64,000 nucleotides of DNA, taken from Gemmatimonadota bacterium. Lineage in GTDB: Bacteria > Gemmatimonadota > Gemmatimonadetes > Gemmatimonadales > Gemmatimonadaceae. The notes under the pieces were generated by a model. It saw only the letters and a program-made list of their open reading frames with translations. It was not told where the DNA came from and did not search any database. A program made the position numbers and the translations under genes. Shown here piece by piece: positions 63,576 to 64,000 of this stretch; within the stretch, counting starts at the first letter, position 1; each line of letters begins with the position of its first letter. The DNA lies in assembly GCA_021324635.1 (NCBI GenBank), contig JAJPIS010000061.1, forward strand, positions 1 to 64,000. Direction: 5' to 3'.

Positions 63576-63998
63576 ATGAAAGACGAGTCGTTGACGATCG
63601 GTCAGGTGGCCAAAGGCGCCGGCCTCCGTCCGTCCGCCATCCGGTACTACGAGTCGGAGGGCCTCGTACCGATGGCCCGGCGCGTCAACGGCCGGAGGCT
63701 TTACGACCGAAGCGTGTTCGAGACGCTCGCCCTCATCCGCCTGGCACACGAGGCCGGGTTCACGATCGCGGAGACGCGCACGCTGATGCACGGGTTCGAC
63801 CGGGCAACCCCGGCCTCGGCCCGGTGGCAGCGGATGGCGCGACAGAAGCTCACGGAAGTCCGCGAGCGGATCGAGCGTGCCCAGCGCATGCAAGGTCTAC
63901 TCGAGGGCCTGCTCGAGTGCGAGTGCGAGACCCTCGGCCAGTGCGTCCGTCCGCGTCTGACGCAACTCGCTGGGCCTCAATCGCGCCGCCGTCCTTGA
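63576..63998 (+). CDS. MerR-family transcriptional regulator
   Basis: 140 residues from ATG 63576. MerR DNA-binding head: LTIGQVAKGAGLRPSAIRYY, ESEGLVPMARRVNGRRLYD, then the dimerisation helix to about 125. The C-terminal part has LECECETLGQC, three Cys in the pattern C-x-C-x5-C, at the place where metal- or redox-sensing members bind their signal. It does not match the CueR, ZntR or SoxR spacing exactly. The inducer is unknown. It is preceded by its own 19-bp-spacer promoter. Confidence 0.92.
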   Translation: MKDESLTIGQVAKGAGLRPSAIRYYESEGLVPMARRVNGRRLYDRSVFETLALIRLAHEAGFTIAETRTLMHGFDRATPASARWQRMARQKLTEVRERIERAQRMQGLLEGLLECECETLGQCVRPRLTQLAGPQSRRRP

Positions 63999-64000
63999 CT

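Overview
The window is a 64 kb, very GC-rich, gene-dense bacterial chromosome segment with no rRNA or tRNA gene, no insertion sequence and no CRISPR array that I can see. The gene content suggests a Gram-negative aerobe of the Gemmatimonadota type. That content includes TonB-domain proteins, a carboxypeptidase-regulatory-like secreted protein, DPP-IV peptidase, Tat-exported molybdenum hydroxylase, a TldD/TldE pair, a MoxR/DUF58 cluster and fungal/archaeal-type aspartate-semialdehyde dehydrogenase. The phylum is my inference, not a proof. Genes often overlap by 4 bp (ATGA or GTGA), so operons can be read directly from the sequence.

Region 1 (1-16041): a pilin 3' end; cytidine deaminase coupled to an O-antigen-ligase-like protein; DPP-IV; a secreted beta-sandwich protein; FabF; a 50-aa membrane peptide; a TPR protein, a tiny cysteine-containing lipoprotein and an AraC-like regulator; a dicarboxylate symporter; phosphomannomutase; and a CPBP protease.

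Region 2 (16042-23228): a complete histidine operon, hisG-hisDC(fusion)-hisH-hisA-hisB-hisF-hisIE. In front of it is what looks like a classical attenuator. It has a consensus-like promoter (TTGACG-N17-TATCTT), a 32-codon leader peptide with nine His codons that starts almost at the transcription start, a competing RNA pairing, and a 12-bp terminator hairpin with a T run just before hisG.

Region 3 (23265-34217): a DUF4397 lipoprotein; then an amine/beta-alanine-type catabolic set (methylmalonate/malonate-semialdehyde dehydrogenase, a spermidine-dehydrogenase-like flavoprotein, an APC permease and a class III aminotransferase); then a two-gene isoquinoline-1-oxidoreductase-like molybdenum hydroxylase.

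Region 4 (34432-49549): a TonB-domain protein; a chemoreceptor with four tandem HAMP-like units; a YbhB protein; an eight-gene cluster tldD-tldE-moxR-DUF58-BatA-like-DUF4175-like-DUF4159-GATase-like; and a secreted LVIVD-repeat protein.

Region 5 (49876-54831): two MarR genes in tandem, one fused to a GNAT acetyltransferase. Facing them is a SLOG-plus-four-TM protein followed by a membrane-anchored TIR protein. Two TTGCT-N3-AGCAA palindromes lie in the divergent gap. This looks like a regulated nucleotide-signalling or conflict module and is the best candidate for an undescribed system.

Region 6 (54882-63998): diaminopropionate ammonia-lyase; a five-gene aspartate-to-diaminopimelate operon (M20/dapE-like, asd, lysC, dapB, dapA); a second TonB-domain protein; a 2OG-Fe(II) oxygenase; and a MerR regulator with a textbook 19-bp-spacer promoter containing a perfect palindrome.
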